Positions 63,615 through 64,000 of a stretch of 64,000 nucleotides of DNA are shown piece after piece. The notes beneath the pieces are model-generated. The model had not been told where the DNA came from. It was given only the letters and a program-made list of their open reading frames with translations, and searched no databases. Position 1 is the first letter of the stretch; each line of letters opens with the position of its first letter. Position numbers and translations under genes: made by a program. Origin of the DNA: Enterococcus sp. BWR-S5 (GTDB lineage Bacteria; Bacillota; Bacilli; Lactobacillales; Enterococcaceae); assembly GCF_016745255.1 (NCBI RefSeq), contig NZ_JADOEQ010000002.1:1-64000 (forward strand). Direction: 5' to 3'.

Positions 63615-64000
63615 TTAATGCGGTATTCCCAGCTTGTTAAATGGAAAATACCGATAACAGACAACCCCTTCAATTTGTTCACTATTCACTAAACCAAAGT
63701 CACGGCTGTCGTTGGAATGATTGCGATTATCACCTTGGACAAAGTACTGATTTTTCGGAATCATTTTATATTGTGACAATTCTTCCGCTGCTGCATCTGA
63801 TATAGTGATTTTCAACATGTTGTCCAGCATATCCCCGCTGCTCGTCGGCGCCTCCGCACGTCTTTCTGCTCCTCCTTCCTGTAAGAGAAACAAACTATTA
63901 CCGACAACCCATATGTAATCTCCCGGAATTCCTATGACCCGTTTAATATAAGAAGTATTCTCCACTCCTTTTGGTTGAAAGGTGATGATTTCATAACGTG
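63615..64000 (-). CDS. Signal peptidase I, partial (N-terminus outside the window)
   Basis: The frame stays open to the window edge. The last codons read RYEIITFQPKG, which is the conserved block before the catalytic Lys motif SYIKRVIGIPGD. The C-terminal motif GDNRNHSNDSRDFG is also present, and it ends with the usual RYFPFNKLG. A GTG at 63965 would start inside the conserved region and leave out the membrane anchor and catalytic Ser, so it is not the true start. The enzyme cleaves signal peptides of exported proteins. It is upstream of yfhO in the same direction, so the operon begins beyond the window. Confidence 0.88.
   Translation of the reverse strand, partial: RYEIITFQPKGVENTSYIKRVIGIPGDYIWVVGNSLFLLQEGGAERRAEAPTSSGDMLDNMLKITISDAAAEELSQYKMIPKNQYFVQGDNRNHSNDSRDFGLVNSEQIEGVVCYRYFPFNKLGIPH

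Noticed and set aside
63615-63965. Complete 116-residue protein starting at GTG 63965
   Set aside because: The conserved signal peptidase sequence continues in frame to the window edge, so this is a truncated gene, not a short one.

Overview
The window is low-GC Firmicutes DNA and reads most like an Enterococcus or close relative (Lactobacillales). The evidence is strong AGGAGG ribosome sites with some GTG and TTG starts, many sugar phosphotransferase (PTS) loci, a SagA/SalB-type secreted coiled-coil protein, DUF5082/DUF5344 type VII partners and a BmrCD/LmrCD-type ABC exporter. I cannot name the species. I see no rRNA, tRNA, CRISPR array, transposase or phage structural gene.

Layout. 0.2-5.7 kb: a secreted coiled-coil/CAP-like protein, a repeat-bearing lipoprotein, and a two-gene operon (MmcB-like nuclease plus sce7725-family protein) whose promoter carries a LexA (SOS) box. 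5.7-11.8 kb: a lic-type operon (PTS IIB, IIC, IIA, a GH1 enzyme, a LicR-like regulator and a YczE-like membrane protein). 12.0-14.9 kb: pseudouridine degradation (psuK, psuG) and a sugar O-acetyltransferase. 15.1-18.2 kb: a conserved hypothetical, then a TetR-controlled cassette of five tiny genes in two families with two identical operators. 18.2-22.7 kb: a beta-glucoside PTS operon (EIIBCA, GH1, LicT) with a leader RAT/terminator switch. 22.8-27.5 kb: a YxeA-like protein, an unlisted 40-residue peptide and a 1227-residue secreted M6 metalloprotease with three near-identical repeats. 27.6-33.6 kb: a sigma-54-dependent PTS operon ending in a tyrosine phosphatase, divergent from its LevR-type activator. 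33.7-36.9 kb: an ADP-ribosylglycohydrolase with an orphan PTS IIC, divergent from a GntR regulator. 36.9-41.6 kb: a MerR regulator and a heterodimeric ABC exporter. 41.9-44.1 kb: a type VII secretion lipase-toxin module of the reverse-architecture TslA type. 44.3-50.6 kb: HelD, YdcF-like, lipoprotein-like, methyltransferase and DUF2200 genes. 50.6-54.5 kb: an orphan PTS IIC, a GntR regulator and a third GH1. 54.5-59.1 kb: an AbrB-like/DUF998 membrane fusion, a penicillin-V-acylase-like hydrolase, and an amidase with a PadR regulator. 59.3-64.0 kb: signal peptidase I (cut by the window edge), YfhO and two lipoproteins in one operon.

How it works together. Most of the window imports and hydrolyses beta-glucosides. 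Five PTS permeases and three GH1 enzymes are wired to four regulator types: a PRD/EIIA activator, a LicT antiterminator, a sigma-54 LevR activator and two GntR repressors. Interspersed are accessory modules that look like stress, competition or defence functions: the SOS-controlled nuclease pair, the TetR small-protein cassette, the type VII lipase with its partners, and the MerR-controlled exporter. A roughly 130-bp dispersed inverted-repeat element occurs twice, each time at the 3' end of a minus-strand gene.

Several starts were moved to sites with a proper ribosome-binding sequence (for example 2234, 12959, 14882, 17180, 20536, 22847, 30938, 36133, 39845, 48132, 55985). All promoter, operator and repeat calls were made by eye, and no database search was run.
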